Assembly (NCBI GenBank): GCA_903853895.1
Contig: CAINUX010000134.1
Coordinates: 1 to 33,595 of the forward strand
Source of the DNA: an uncultured beta proteobacterium
GTDB lineage: Bacteria > Pseudomonadota > Gammaproteobacteria > Burkholderiales > Burkholderiaceae_C
Length of the DNA stretch: 33,595 nucleotides
Direction of reading: 5' to 3'
The notes under the pieces were generated by a model, which was not told the DNA's origin, ran no database searches, and saw only the letters and a program-made list of their open reading frames with translations. A program made the translations under genes and the position numbers. Each line of letters starts with the position of its first letter. Within the stretch, counting starts at the first letter, position 1. Below are positions 1 through 7,689 of the stretch, piece by piece.

Positions 1-774
1 AAGGCGGCCGACCTGGCCCTGCGAGAGCTGACGCGCGCAGCCGAGGCTGCCAATCAGGCGAAGAGCGATTTCCTGGCGAACATGAGCCATGAAATTCGTA
101 CGCCCATGAACGGTGTCATTGGACTGACCGATTTGTTGCTGGAAACGCCGCTGGAGTCCGACCAACTTGAGTACCTCACAATGGTCCAGGAATCGGCTAA
201 GTCGCTGATGGCCATTTTGAACGACATGCTTGATTTTTCCAAAATGGAGGCTGGAAAGCTCAGCCTTGAAGCCGCTTTGTTTTCTCCGGCTGCGGTAATT
301 TCCGAGTCGGTCAGGGCGATGTCGAAACGGGCCGAAAAGAAAGGCCTGGCTTTGGTGTTCCACATCGACCCCGACACGCCATCGCAGGTGTGTGGCGACG
401 CCGGGCGGTTCGGCCAGATTCTGCTAAACCTCTGTGACAACGCCATCAAATTCACGACCTGCGGAAACGTCACGGTGCGTGCGCGGGTCACAGCCGTGGA
501 AGGGGGTGCGCAAGAACTGCACCTGTCGGTCAGCGATACGGGCATAGGCATTGCAAATGACCAGCAGCAAAGCATATTTCAGGCGTTCAGCCAGGCTGAC
601 AACTCAGCCACGCGCCGCTTTGGCGGTACCGGTCTGGGCTTGGCGATTTGTACGAAATTAGTAGCCCTGATGGGTGGACGCATCTGGGTTACGAGTGAGC
701 CCGGACGGGGTAGCGCGTTTTACTTTACGGTGCGTGTCAATTTGCTACCTGCCGGGCAACACCCTGCGCAATAG
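1..774 (+). CDS. Sensor histidine kinase, C-terminal part (5' end outside window)
   Basis: The frame is open from base 1, so the gene begins upstream. The visible 257 residues are a kinase core. A short coiled stretch leads into the H-box ([12 protein letters not shown], phospho-acceptor His at fragment residue 30). It is followed by the N-box ([10 protein letters not shown]), the G1 box (DTGIGI), the F box and the G2 box (GGTGLGLAI). This is the HisKA plus HATPase_c pair of BarA/RpfC-type hybrid kinases, which autophosphorylate on His and pass phosphate to a receiver domain. No receiver domain follows: the protein stops about 25 residues after the G2 box. Any sensor domain would be upstream. 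Its last 38 bases overlap the end of the convergent regulator gene, which makes that regulator a candidate partner (inference). Confidence 0.93.
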   Translation, partial: KAADLALRELTRAAEAANQAKSDFLANMSHEIRTPMNGVIGLTDLLLETPLESDQLEYLTMVQESAKSLMAILNDMLDFSKMEAGKLSLEAALFSPAAVISESVRAMSKRAEKKGLALVFHIDPDTPSQVCGDAGRFGQILLNLCDNAIKFTTCGNVTVRARVTAVEGGAQELHLSVSDTGIGIANDQQQSIFQAFSQADNSATRRFGGTGLGLAICTKLVALMGGRIWVTSEPGRGSAFYFTVRVNLLPAGQHPAQ

Positions 775-1351
775 ACAGCAGTTGAGCAAACGGAATCGGT
801 TTGGCCAGTACCTCGACGCCAGTGGGCACGCCACCACGGGCTTTGACTTCATCCGCATCCAGGCCGCTGACAACGACCATCTTGGTCCGCGCCATTTCAG
901 GGGATTGGTTTAGCACGCGAAGCATGCCAAAGCCATCCATTCCGGGCATGTGCAGATCGGTAATCAGCAAATCCGGCCCGCCACGGCCCATGTGAAGCAG
1001 CGCCGAAATGGCGTTGTCCATGAGGGTGAGCTCCATGGGAATAGTCCAGCGCGCAAGCTGTGTTTCATACAGTCGAAGCAGGCTGGGATCGTCTTCCACG
1101 ACCATGATGCGCATGCGACGGGGACTAGACGCGATGACGACCGTTGGCCCCGAAAGCACCGCCGCTGCAGGTTTTTTGTGCAGCAAGCTATCAACTGAGT
1201 CGCGTAGTACACGACGGTGTCCACCTGCAGTTTTCCAAGCCTGAAGCAAGCCGCTTTCCACCCACAGTTGCACGGTGCCCACCGATACGCCCAATAGCGT
1301 TGCGGCCTGGCGGGTTGTACAGAAGGACTTTTCAACGGCGATCGGCGGCAT
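737..1351 (-). CDS. HTH-receiver response regulator with reversed domain order
   Basis: About 204 residues. Residues 8-57 form a MerR/excisionase-like helix-turn-helix ([20 protein letters not shown], then a GGHRR wing). Residues 80-200 form a CheY-like receiver with acidic pocket E86/D87/D88, phospho-acceptor D132 ([11 protein letters not shown]), S162 in the Thr/Ser position and K184 (LAKPI). The DNA-binding domain lies before the receiver, the reverse of OmpR or NarL proteins. The start is uncertain: ATG at 1351 is taken, but an in-frame GTG at 1360 is possible and neither has a good Shine-Dalgarno sequence. The gene runs against the upstream kinase gene and overlaps its 3' end by 38 bp. 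Its role as that kinase's partner is inferred from position only. Confidence 0.85.
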   Translation of the reverse strand: MPPIAVEKSFCTTRQAATLLGVSVGTVQLWVESGLLQAWKTAGGHRRVLRDSVDSLLHKKPAAAVLSGPTVVIASSPRRMRIMVVEDDPSLLRLYETQLARWTIPMELTLMDNAISALLHMGRGGPDLLITDLHMPGMDGFGMLRVLNQSPEMARTKMVVVSGLDADEVKARGGVPTGVEVLAKPIPFAQLLSIAQGVARQVAN

Positions 1352-1376
1352 GGTCAGCACTTTCGTTGCAGGCTAA

Positions 1377-1392
1377 TAATTGATGTCAATTA
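1377..1392. promoter_or_regulatory. 16-bp palindrome upstream of the HTH-receiver gene
   Basis: TAATTGATGTCAATTA reads as TAATTGA, TG, TCAATTA. It lies 26 bp upstream of the regulator start codon in an AT-rich stretch, where an autoregulatory operator or promoter would sit. It resembles FNR half-sites, but with a spacer too short for a normal FNR box. Function is inferred. Confidence 0.35.
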
Positions 1393-1430
1393 AAGCGGTA
1401 TCTTATTGCTTGTTGACAGATTTTTCTGAA

Positions 1431-1621
1431 TCAACCCCGCGATTCGCTCCACAGCGTGCCACCGGTGGCCCAGTTCTCGCGCTTCACATCGGTAATCACA
1501 ATGTCGACCGAGTCGGGCGAGTTGCCCAAGACCTCCAAGGTAACGCGGGTGATTTCTTATGCCAGCTCTTCTTTTGCTCAACGGTGCGGCCTTCGAGCAT
1601 TTCAATGCGGTAGGTGGGCAT
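1431..1621 (-). pseudogene. 4-oxalocrotonate tautomerase-like gene, frameshifted
   Basis: The reading starts MPTYRIEMLEGRTVEQKK from the ATG at 1621, a typical tautomerase start with catalytic Pro after Met. It then leaves frame. One frame over, the sequence continues as ELA-stop-EITRVTLEVLGN, then SPDSVDIVITDVKRENW and a TGA at 1431. Restoring one base after the KK codons rebuilds a normal enzyme of about 62 residues, except for an in-frame TAA where the family has Lys. Two independent lesions argue against a single sequencing error. The family interconverts keto and enol acids in aromatic degradation. It sits in a decayed stretch with other gene fragments. Confidence 0.8.
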
Positions 1622-1634
1622 GGGGATTCCTTTG

Positions 1635-1810
1635 GGTTGGCCTGTGCGCTGCATTTTGTTCTGGGTGCAAGTCTGGGCCTGTCGGTGGACGAGGGGCGCT
1701 ACGCGCTGTACGCCGCTCACCCGGATTTGAGTAATTTTGACCATCCACCGCAGGTGAGTTTGGCGCAGTAGCCGCTGGTCGCGCTGGATACGCAATGGGT
1801 AGGCAGGCTT
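1635..1810 (+). pseudogene. Fragment of an ArnT/PMT-like glycosyltransferase (GT39 family)
   Basis: In frame 2 the sequence reads LHFVLGASLGLSVDEGRYAL and then YAAHPDLSNFDHPP. This matches the N-terminal signature of membrane mannosyl/aminoarabinosyl transferase-like proteins (usual form SVDEAHYALYG...SYFDHPPLVGW). A TAG at 1769 interrupts it where the family usually has Trp, and the frame then continues PLVALDTQWVGRLL before homology is lost. Only about 60 of some 500 codons survive and no start codon is evident. The IS91-type transposase remnant follows directly, so insertion or deletion by that element may have truncated the gene (inference). Recognition is from memory of the motif. Confidence 0.6.
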
Positions 1811-1829
1811 CTGGGCCATGCTGGCTCTT

Positions 1830-2330
1830 TCGCTTGCCCCTTTGTGTAACACGCGACGCATGGTGGCGACGGCTGCACACCTCACGGATCACGTCTTGCC
1901 GCGCCGGCCGGTGCGCCAGTGGGTGCTGCCGGTCCCGAAGCGGCTGCGCTACTTCGTGCAGCGCGACGGGGCAGTGCTCAATATGGTGCGGCGCAGCTGT
2001 ACAAGTCGGCCCTGCACATCGGGGCCGTCGCCTTCTTCCACCTGGCCAGCGCAATCGATGAGACCACCGCAGCCCAGGCACAGGCCGATCTGAGCCGCCG
2101 CATCCTGCGCGTCCTCGTCGGCCGGGGCCTGATCGAGAAGGCTGACGCCAAACAGATGCGGGGCCATCAATACAGCGGGTTTTCGGTTGATGCCGGTGTG
2201 GGCGCTTCGAAGCAGACGACCTGACCCTCACACCGCAGGAGCTGATCGACCGCATTGCAACCCTGGTGCCACCGCTGCGTAGGCTTGCACCCGACGCACC
2301 CGTCTTGGCTCTGTTGGCTCTGCCTACGGT
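1830..2330 (+). pseudogene. Degenerate IS91-family (Y2 transposase) remnant
   Basis: Pieces of an IS91/IS801-type transposase lie in order but in three frames. Frame 3, about 1835-1985: PLCNTRRMVATAAHL, then PVRQWVLPVPKRLRYFVQRD. Frame 2, about 1995-2215: LYKSALHIGAVAF joined directly to FHLASAIDETTAAQAQ, then RRILRVLVGRGLIEKADAKQ and GFSVDAGV. Frame 1, about 2218-2313: DLTLTPQELIDRIATLVPP. The segment that normally carries the HUH motif between GAVAF and the later helices has been deleted, so the protein cannot be active. No element ends were identified. IS91 elements move by rolling-circle transposition, and this copy is a fossil. Confidence 0.78.
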
Positions 2331-2481
2331 GCATTTTCATAGTGAACCTGCAACGCGGGCAGGAAATCCAGGGTTTGCACGGGATTCAAAGCCTGTGCCC
2401 AGGGCGATGCTTCGGCTCGGGCAGTTGGGTGGCCTATCCGGATTTGCGGTAAATGTCCGCTCCGGAAATTTTCTATAGACA

Positions 2482-2500
2482 TACTGTGTAATGCACAGTA
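2482..2500. promoter_or_regulatory. Perfect inverted repeat, probable PadR operator
   Basis: TACTGTG-N5-CACAGTA is a perfect 7-bp inverted repeat ending 11 bp before the preferred padR start at 2512. PadR regulators usually bind such dyads over their own promoter, so autoregulation is likely (inference). The dyad contains the ATG at 2491, which argues against using that codon as the start. Confidence 0.6.
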
Positions 2501-2511
2501 CTATGCGCTAC

Positions 2512-2847
2512 ATGGTTGATACAGACGCTTTCAGTAAATTGGAACTTGAGCTCCGGCGCGGGGTGGTGGTGTTGGCCACGCTCTCGCAACTGCGCACGCC
2601 ACGCTATGGGTATGAGCTTCGCCAGGCTTTGGCCGACAAGGGCATGCCGATTGAAGAGGGAACGCTGTATCCCCTGCTGCGCCGCCTGGAAACACAAGGC
2701 GTGCTGAAGAGCGAGTGGAAGATTGAAGACGGGCCACCCCGACGCTATTACGCGCTGAATGCCGACGGCAAGAAGTTGCTGAAGCGGCTTACCGAATGCT
2801 GGCAAGGCATGAACAAAACCATGGACCAACTTTTGAATGAGGAATGA
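2512..2847 (+). CDS. PadR-family transcriptional regulator
   Basis: A small regulator of 111 residues from the ATG at 2512. It has the PadR winged helix: RRGVVVLATLSQL, YGYELRQAL, then EEGTLYPLLRRLETQGVL and the wing (GPPRRYYAL). A short C-terminal helix for dimerisation follows. In-frame ATGs at 2491 and 2503 exist, but the first lies inside the inverted repeat at 2482-2500. The start VDTDAFSKLELELRRG fits the family best. No Shine-Dalgarno sequence is visible, so the message may be leaderless. The stop overlaps the start region of the next gene. PadR/membrane-protein pairs of this kind control each other or an envelope response, but the ligand is unknown. Confidence 0.92.
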   Translation: MVDTDAFSKLELELRRGVVVLATLSQLRTPRYGYELRQALADKGMPIEEGTLYPLLRRLETQGVLKSEWKIEDGPPRRYYALNADGKKLLKRLTECWQGMNKTMDQLLNEE

Positions 2848-2849
2848 CC

Positions 2850-3797
2850 ATGACTGCCAATGAATTGATCGAATCCTATGTAGCCGACGTCGCGGTGCGG
2901 TTGCCCCGCAAGCAACGTAACGATGTGGCTTTCGAATTGCGCGCCCTGCTCGCCGAGCAATTGCAGGACAAGGCCGATACCGAGGCGCGCGGTGCCGACG
3001 CGGAGATGGCCACCGACATGCTGAGGGCCTTTGGCAGCCCCAGAGACATCGCGGCACGCTACCTGCCAACGCTAGCCATTATTGACCCCGCGGACGGTCG
3101 CAAATTTCTGCGCATATCCGCCATTGGCCTGGCCATCATTTGGGTGCTGGGATTGGTGAAACTGTTGCAACAGCCCATCCATTCCGGTTGGGATCTTTTG
3201 AGCGGCTTGGGCCAGTGGTGGGGCGGCGTCGTGATTCCATCGCTGTGGTGGCCCGGAATGCTGGTGGTGGTCTTCGGAGTATCTGCATGGACGCGGCGCA
3301 AATGGCCGCAAGATTCCGACTGGAAGCCGCTTGCGGCTGACCGTCTTCAAGGCGGCCGTGCGGCGACGGTGATGGGCATTGTCGGCATGGTGTGCGGTCT
3401 CTGCCTACTGGTCGAGCCGCGCTGGATCCTCGATGTCATCTGGGGCGGAAAGGCTGCTCCGGCTGCCTACCGGGCCCTGACGTACACCGAGCAATTTCTG
3501 AACCGACAGGCGCCCTGGCTGTTTGTACTGGTTGCGGTGTACATCCCCATGTACATCACGGCGATCGTCAAGGGCCGCTGGAGCACGGGCATGCGGTCCG
3601 CAGAGACGGGCCAGACCCTGCTGCTTATCGCGGTGATGGCCTGGACAGTGATGGACGGCCCGATCTTTCTTGCTCCCGCCAGCGATCAAATAGCCAAAAC
3701 CTTGATGGTGCTCATCGTCGTTTGGGCACTGGTTGACATGCTTTTCAGAAGACTTCGCAGCGTCAGACCCGCACCCAACCATCAGAGCGATTCATGA
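2850..3797 (+). CDS. HAAS-type membrane protein paired with PadR
   Basis: 315 residues. The N-terminal 75 residues are soluble and helical (ELIESYVADVAVRLPRKQRN ... FGSPRDIAARYL). They resemble the HAAS/DUF1700 signalling domain usually encoded next to PadR genes. About six hydrophobic segments follow. The ATG at 2844 overlaps the padR stop, but TGAGGA at 2838-2843 gives proper spacing to the ATG at 2850, which is preferred. Translational coupling with padR is clear. HAAS proteins are thought to act as membrane-bound partners of PadR. What this one senses cannot be read from the sequence. Confidence 0.8.
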   Translation: MTANELIESYVADVAVRLPRKQRNDVAFELRALLAEQLQDKADTEARGADAEMATDMLRAFGSPRDIAARYLPTLAIIDPADGRKFLRISAIGLAIIWVLGLVKLLQQPIHSGWDLLSGLGQWWGGVVIPSLWWPGMLVVVFGVSAWTRRKWPQDSDWKPLAADRLQGGRAATVMGIVGMVCGLCLLVEPRWILDVIWGGKAAPAAYRALTYTEQFLNRQAPWLFVLVAVYIPMYITAIVKGRWSTGMRSAETGQTLLLIAVMAWTVMDGPIFLAPASDQIAKTLMVLIVVWALVDMLFRRLRSVRPAPNHQSDS

Positions 3798-3814
3798 ATG
3801 GAACAGCATGCTGT

Positions 3815-3978
3815 GTGCGCCAGTTCATGCGCTACCCAAGTTCATTGTTGTGGTGGACGACGTTAACGTGCATGACTGGAAGGAAGTCATCTGGGCGCTG
3901 ACCACCCGCGCGTTCCTGGACGAAAATCCCCGCGCCAGCGCAGCATTTACCCGTCGGGATAAGATGCATTTAATTTAG
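3815..3978 (+). pseudogene. Fragment of ubiD-like decarboxylase gene
   Basis: One frame reads VRQFMRYP (from 3815). After a one-base loss the next frame reads KFIVVVDDVNVHDWKEVIWA and LTTR. This is the conserved UbiD stretch usually written as VRQFMRYPKFIVVVDDDVNVRDWK. One Asp codon is missing from DDD, and the run VDPVRDT before LVENTP is deleted. After the Pro codon of ENP (about 3930) homology ends, with a stop at 3976. UbiD uses prenylated FMN to decarboxylate aromatic acids (ubiquinone synthesis). About 50 of roughly 500 codons remain, so a working copy must be elsewhere if the cell needs it. Confidence 0.75.
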
Positions 3979-3993
3979 TTGTTTGTTCTGTCC

Positions 3994-5448
3994 ATGACCC
4001 AGCCCCCATCCTCCCGCGTGATTCCCATCCAGGCGGTGCCCGTCGAGCCCGAAGACCTGGGCTTTCTCTCCGCCTATGAAAAGCAGGTGCGTATCTATCC
4101 GCGCTCGGTGAAGGGGTTGTTTGCTAACCTGCGTTGGCTGATGGTGTGGGTCACGCAGATTGTTTTTTACGGCCTGCCGTGGCTGCAATGGAACGGCCGC
4201 CAGGCGGTGCTGTTTGATTTGTCCGAGCGGCGCTTCTTTGTGTTCAACCTGGTGCTACATCCGCAGGACCTGATCTACCTGGCCGCGCTGATGGTCATCG
4301 CAGCCCTGGCACTGTTTTTCTTCACGGCCGTGGCCGGGCGCCTGTGGTGCGGCTATGCCTGCCCGCAGACGGTGTACACCGAGATGTTTCTGTGGGTCGA
4401 GAAACACACCGAAGGTGACCGCTCGGCCCGCATGCGGCTCGACGCCGCTCCCTGGAGCCTGGACAAGCTGTGGCGCAAGAGTGCCAAGCAACTGGCATGG
4501 GTGACGCTGGCGCTGGTGACTGGGTTCAGTTTTGTGGGTTACTTCACGCCCATCCACAGCCTGGCAGGGCAGGTGCTTAGCCTGGCGTTCTCGCCGTGGG
4601 AGTGGTTCTGGGTACTGTTCTACGCGCTGGCTACCTATGGCAACGCCGGTTACATGCGCGAGCAGGTGTGCAAATACATGTGCCCGTATGCCCGCATCCA
4701 GAGCGCGCTGATCGACATGGACTCGCTGGTCATTGCCTACGACACAGGGCGGGGCGAATCGCGGGGTTCACGCGCCCGCACAGCCGACCCCAAGGCCATG
4801 GGCCTCGGCGACTGCATCGACTGCACCCTGTGTGTGCAGGTCTGCCCCACCGGTATCGATATTCGCAATGGCTTGCAGAACGAGTGCATTGCCTGCGCAG
4901 CCTGCATCGACGTCTGTGACGACGTCATGGGCAAGATGGGCTACGACAAGGGGCTGATCCGCTATTCGTCGGGTACAGGCATCGAACAGTCACTTACTAC
5001 GCGGCAGCTGGTTGGGCGCACTCTGCGACCCCGGGTATGGATCTACGGCGCATTGTTGCTGGTGACCAGCGGTGTCTTTTTTGCTAGCCTGTCCACGCGC
5101 CAGGGCTTCTCGGTCGATGTGATCAAGGACCGTGGCACCCAGGCGCGGGTGGTGGAGCAGGGCACCATTGAGAACGTCTACCGCCTGCAGATCATGAATG
5201 GCACTGAGCACGCGCAGGACTACTCGGTCGCTGTGTCCGGCCTTCCCGGACTGGGCATGGCCACGCCGGCGGTGCTGCACGTTGCGGCCACGGGCATCGG
5301 CACGCTGCCGGTGCGCCTGACGCTGCCGCCTGACATGGCCGCAACGGTCCAGGGCCGCTCCAACCCCATCGTGTTTGAAATCACCGCGGTGCAGGGCGTT
5401 GAGGGGAGGGTGGCGCGTGAAAAGTCAACCTTCTTTGTGCCACGCTAG
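3994..5448 (+). CDS. ccoG: Cytochrome c oxidase accessory protein CcoG (FixG/RdxA)
   Basis: 484 residues from the ATG at 3994; a TTG at 3979 is in frame but less likely. The order is an N-terminal soluble stretch (GFLSAYEKQVRIYPRSVKG), membrane helices, GRLWCGYACPQTVYTEM, more helices, and CKYMCPYARIQSALID. A two-cluster ferredoxin domain follows (CIDCTLCVQVCPTGIDIRNG and CIACAACIDVCDDVMGKMG), then a last helix and a C-terminal Ig-like periplasmic domain. CcoG is a membrane iron-sulphur protein that reduces copper for assembly of the cbb3 oxidase. It is normally beside ccoNOPQ; here it stands alone between a ubiD scrap and creB. No Shine-Dalgarno sequence is evident. Confidence 0.95.
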   Translation: MTQPPSSRVIPIQAVPVEPEDLGFLSAYEKQVRIYPRSVKGLFANLRWLMVWVTQIVFYGLPWLQWNGRQAVLFDLSERRFFVFNLVLHPQDLIYLAALMVIAALALFFFTAVAGRLWCGYACPQTVYTEMFLWVEKHTEGDRSARMRLDAAPWSLDKLWRKSAKQLAWVTLALVTGFSFVGYFTPIHSLAGQVLSLAFSPWEWFWVLFYALATYGNAGYMREQVCKYMCPYARIQSALIDMDSLVIAYDTGRGESRGSRARTADPKAMGLGDCIDCTLCVQVCPTGIDIRNGLQNECIACAACIDVCDDVMGKMGYDKGLIRYSSGTGIEQSLTTRQLVGRTLRPRVWIYGALLLVTSGVFFASLSTRQGFSVDVIKDRGTQARVVEQGTIENVYRLQIMNGTEHAQDYSVAVSGLPGLGMATPAVLHVAATGIGTLPVRLTLPPDMAATVQGRSNPIVFEITAVQGVEGRVAREKSTFFVPR

Positions 5449-5488
5449 GTCCGCCAGTCAGTGCTGGCATACCGTACCATTCGCGGGC

Positions 5489-6208
5489 ATGCAATTGCCC
5501 CACATCCTCCTCCTCGAAGACGACCCGGCCATCGCCAGGACCGTGGTGTACGCCTTGGAGCGTGCGGGGTTGCGGGTGACCCACTGCCTGCTGGTGGCCG
5601 ATGCCCTGCGCCAGCTGGCCTGTGCGTCGCCCGATGTGCTGGTGCTGGACATTGGCCTGCCCGATGGTTCGGGGCTGGACGTCTGCCGCCAGGTGCGCGC
5701 CAGTGCGCAACACGCGCATCTGCCGGTGCTGATGCTCAGTGCCCACGGTGAAGAAGTGGACCGGGTAGTGGGCCTGGAGCTGGGGGCCGACGACTACGTG
5801 ACCAAGCCCTTCAGTCCCCGCGAACTGGTGGCGCGGGTGCGCGGGCTGCTGCGCCGTGCGTCCACCATGGCCGCGGCCCCGGCGGCTCACCAGGCTGCTA
5901 TTCCTGCCGGCTTCACACTGGACGTGGAGGGCCAGCGCGCCACCTGGCAAGGGCAGACCCTGGCCCTGACCCGCCGCGAACTGGGCCTGCTGGCCGAGTT
6001 GCTGCGCCACCCCGGGCGCATCCGCAGCCGCGAGGCTTTGCTCAATGCGGTGTGGGGTAACGCGTCGGAGAGCACGGACCGCACGGTGGACACCCACATC
6101 AAGACCCTGCGCGCCAAGCTGCTGCAGATCACACCCGCGTGTGATCCCATCACCACGCACCGCGGCCTGGGCTACGCCATATCAACCGAGTCGCCCGCGC
6201 AGGGTTGA
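5489..6208 (+). CDS. creB: Response regulator CreB
   Basis: 239 residues. It has an N-terminal receiver (ILLLEDDPAIA, phospho-Asp in LVLDIGLPDGSG, Lys in YVTKPFSPREL) and a C-terminal OmpR/PhoB winged helix (LTRRELGLLAELLRHPGRI ... DRTVDTHIKTLRAKL). The neighbours creC and creD fix the identity. The ATG at 5489 is chosen; the frame is open upstream into ccoG, but the receiver starts right after this Met. CreB is phosphorylated by CreC and, in enterobacteria and pseudomonads, activates genes with TTCAC-N6-TTCAC sites. Such a site lies upstream of creD in this window. The stop is 3 bp from the creC start, so the two form an operon. Confidence 0.93.
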   Translation: MQLPHILLLEDDPAIARTVVYALERAGLRVTHCLLVADALRQLACASPDVLVLDIGLPDGSGLDVCRQVRASAQHAHLPVLMLSAHGEEVDRVVGLELGADDYVTKPFSPRELVARVRGLLRRASTMAAAPAAHQAAIPAGFTLDVEGQRATWQGQTLALTRRELGLLAELLRHPGRIRSREALLNAVWGNASESTDRTVDTHIKTLRAKLLQITPACDPITTHRGLGYAISTESPAQG

Positions 6209-6211
6209 AGC

Positions 6212-7633
6212 ATGCACCTGGGTATTCGCATCCTGTTCGGGTTCTTCCTGATCACCGGGTTGGCCGGCTTCTTTGTGCTGCGCATTTTTGTGGCCGAAAT
6301 CAAGCCCAGCGTGCGCGAGGTCATGGAAGACATGATGGTGGACACGGCCAACATCCTGGCCGAGGTCGCCGCCGATGACCTCTACACCGGCACCATGGCC
6401 CAGGGCCGTTTTGCCAAGCAAGTAGGCGCGTATGCTCGCCGCCCCATCGACGCCCGCATCTGGGGGCTGGACAAGCAGACGCTGGACTTTCGGGTCTATG
6501 TGACCGACGTGCGCGGCACGGTGGTGTTTGACTCCAGCAACGTGGCCGTGGGGCAGGACTATTCGCAGTGGCGCGACGTGGCGCGCACCCTGCGGGGCGA
6601 GTACGGAGCCCGTGCCACGCGCGAGGTGCAGCAGGATGACCGAACCTCCGTCATGCACGTGGCAGCGCCGGTCAAGCACGGTGATACGGTGATTGGTGTG
6701 CTGACGGTGGCCAAGCCGGTGTCCACGGTGCAGGCGTTTATCGACCGCGCCGAGCGCAAGATGCTGGTCAGCGGCCTGTGGCTGCTGGGCCTGTCGGCGG
6801 TGGTGGGAGTGGTCGTCACGCTGTGGGTGGTGTTGAGCATTCGCCGGCTGCGCCGCTACGCCAACGCCACCGAGGCGGGCAAGAAGCTGCCCTTGCCCCG
6901 CATTGCCGGAGAGCTGGGCGATTTGGCCCGCGCCATGCAGGCCATGCGCCAGCGGGTGGAGGGGCGTGACTACATCGAGGGCTATGTGCGCGCCCTGACG
7001 CATGAGCTCAAGAGCCCGCTGGCCGCCATCCGGGGTGCGGGTGAGCTGCTGCAAGAGCCCCTGCCCGAGGCCGACCGCCAGCTGTTTGCCGCCGACGTGT
7101 TGGTGCAGACCCGGCGCTTGCAGTCCCTGGTGGACCGGTTGCTCGAACTCAGCAAGCTGGAGCAGCGCCAGGAGCTTGAACAACCCCAAATTGGGTTGTT
7201 GTCAGAGTGTTTGGAGTCTTTTATGGCTCTAGCCCTCGTGGATAGGTCTTCTATAGCTATTGAAGTGATAGCAAGTTCGCAGCCCGCCGTGGTCCGTATT
7301 GAACCCGGTTTGCTGGCGCTGGCGCTGGGCAACCTGCTGGACAACGCGACCGCCTTTGCGCCCCAGGGCAGCACCATCACGCTGCAGGCGCAGGGCTCGA
7401 CCATCGTGGTGCAGGACCGCGGCCCCGGTGTGCCGGACTACGCCTTGCCCAAGCTGGGGCAAAAGTTCTTCTCCACCGTGCGCCCGGACGGCGTGACCAA
7501 GGGCTCCGGTCTGGGACTGGCCATCGTGCAGCAAATCATGGCGCTGCACGGGGGCAGCATGCGTGTGGAAAACACCCACCCGGGCTTGCGGGTGGAGCTG
7601 CGCTTTCCAACCCTGCAGAAGAGCGCAGGCTAG
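6212..7633 (+). CDS. creC: Sensor histidine kinase CreC
   Basis: 473 residues, close to the E. coli protein. It has a first membrane helix (about 5-27), a periplasmic domain with the segments FRVYVTDVRGTVVFDSSNVA and GQDYSQWRDV, and a second helix (about 188-210). The HAMP linker and the H-box (YIEGYVRALTHELKSPLAAI) follow, then the N-box (LGNLLDNATAFAP), the G1-like box (VQDRGPGVPDYALPKLGQKF) and the G2 box (GSGLGLAIV). Between HisKA and HATPase_c, bases 7230-7276 are a copy of a dispersed repeat. It is read in frame as ALVDRSSIAIEVIAS, with codons (CTA, AGG, TCT, ATA) unlike the rest of the gene. The kinase remains full length. Confidence 0.94.
   Translation: MHLGIRILFGFFLITGLAGFFVLRIFVAEIKPSVREVMEDMMVDTANILAEVAADDLYTGTMAQGRFAKQVGAYARRPIDARIWGLDKQTLDFRVYVTDVRGTVVFDSSNVAVGQDYSQWRDVARTLRGEYGARATREVQQDDRTSVMHVAAPVKHGDTVIGVLTVAKPVSTVQAFIDRAERKMLVSGLWLLGLSAVVGVVVTLWVVLSIRRLRRYANATEAGKKLPLPRIAGELGDLARAMQAMRQRVEGRDYIEGYVRALTHELKSPLAAIRGAGELLQEPLPEADRQLFAADVLVQTRRLQSLVDRLLELSKLEQRQELEQPQIGLLSECLESFMALALVDRSSIAIEVIASSQPAVVRIEPGLLALALGNLLDNATAFAPQGSTITLQAQGSTIVVQDRGPGVPDYALPKLGQKFFSTVRPDGVTKGSGLGLAIVQQIMALHGGSMRVENTHPGLRVELRFPTLQKSAG
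7230..7276 (-). repeat. Dispersed repeat, copy A, inside creC coding sequence
   Basis: Read on the minus strand it carries GCTATCAC...AATAGC, then 14 nt, then CCACGAGGGCTA. The other copies in this window (12664, 17535, 22017, 29006, possibly 33092) have the same order and the same 14-nt spacing. The reading frame of creC passes through it without a stop. Confidence 0.8.
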
Positions 7634-7635
7634 GC

Positions 7636-7669
7636 ATTGATGTATTTATAGGTTCATAATTGCATCAAT
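7636..7669. promoter_or_regulatory. Inverted repeat and AT-rich promoter region of vapBC
   Basis: ATTGATG (7636-7642) and CATCAAT (7663-7669) are perfect inverted repeats around an AT-rich core with CATAAT-like sequence, ending 20 bp before vapB. VapB-VapC complexes usually repress their own promoter at such dyads. The operator role is inferred. Confidence 0.45.
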
Positions 7670-7689
7670 TTTGTCATCGAAAGAATGCA

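Noticed and set aside
1496..1885. 129-codon minus-strand ORF over the tautomerase region
   Set aside because: It includes the first tautomerase codons and then reads a shifted frame; its upstream half is antisense to the glycosyltransferase fragment and has no coding character.
5375..5488. Longer creB start overlapping ccoG
   Set aside because: The extra residues have no family match; the receiver domain begins directly after the Met at 5489.
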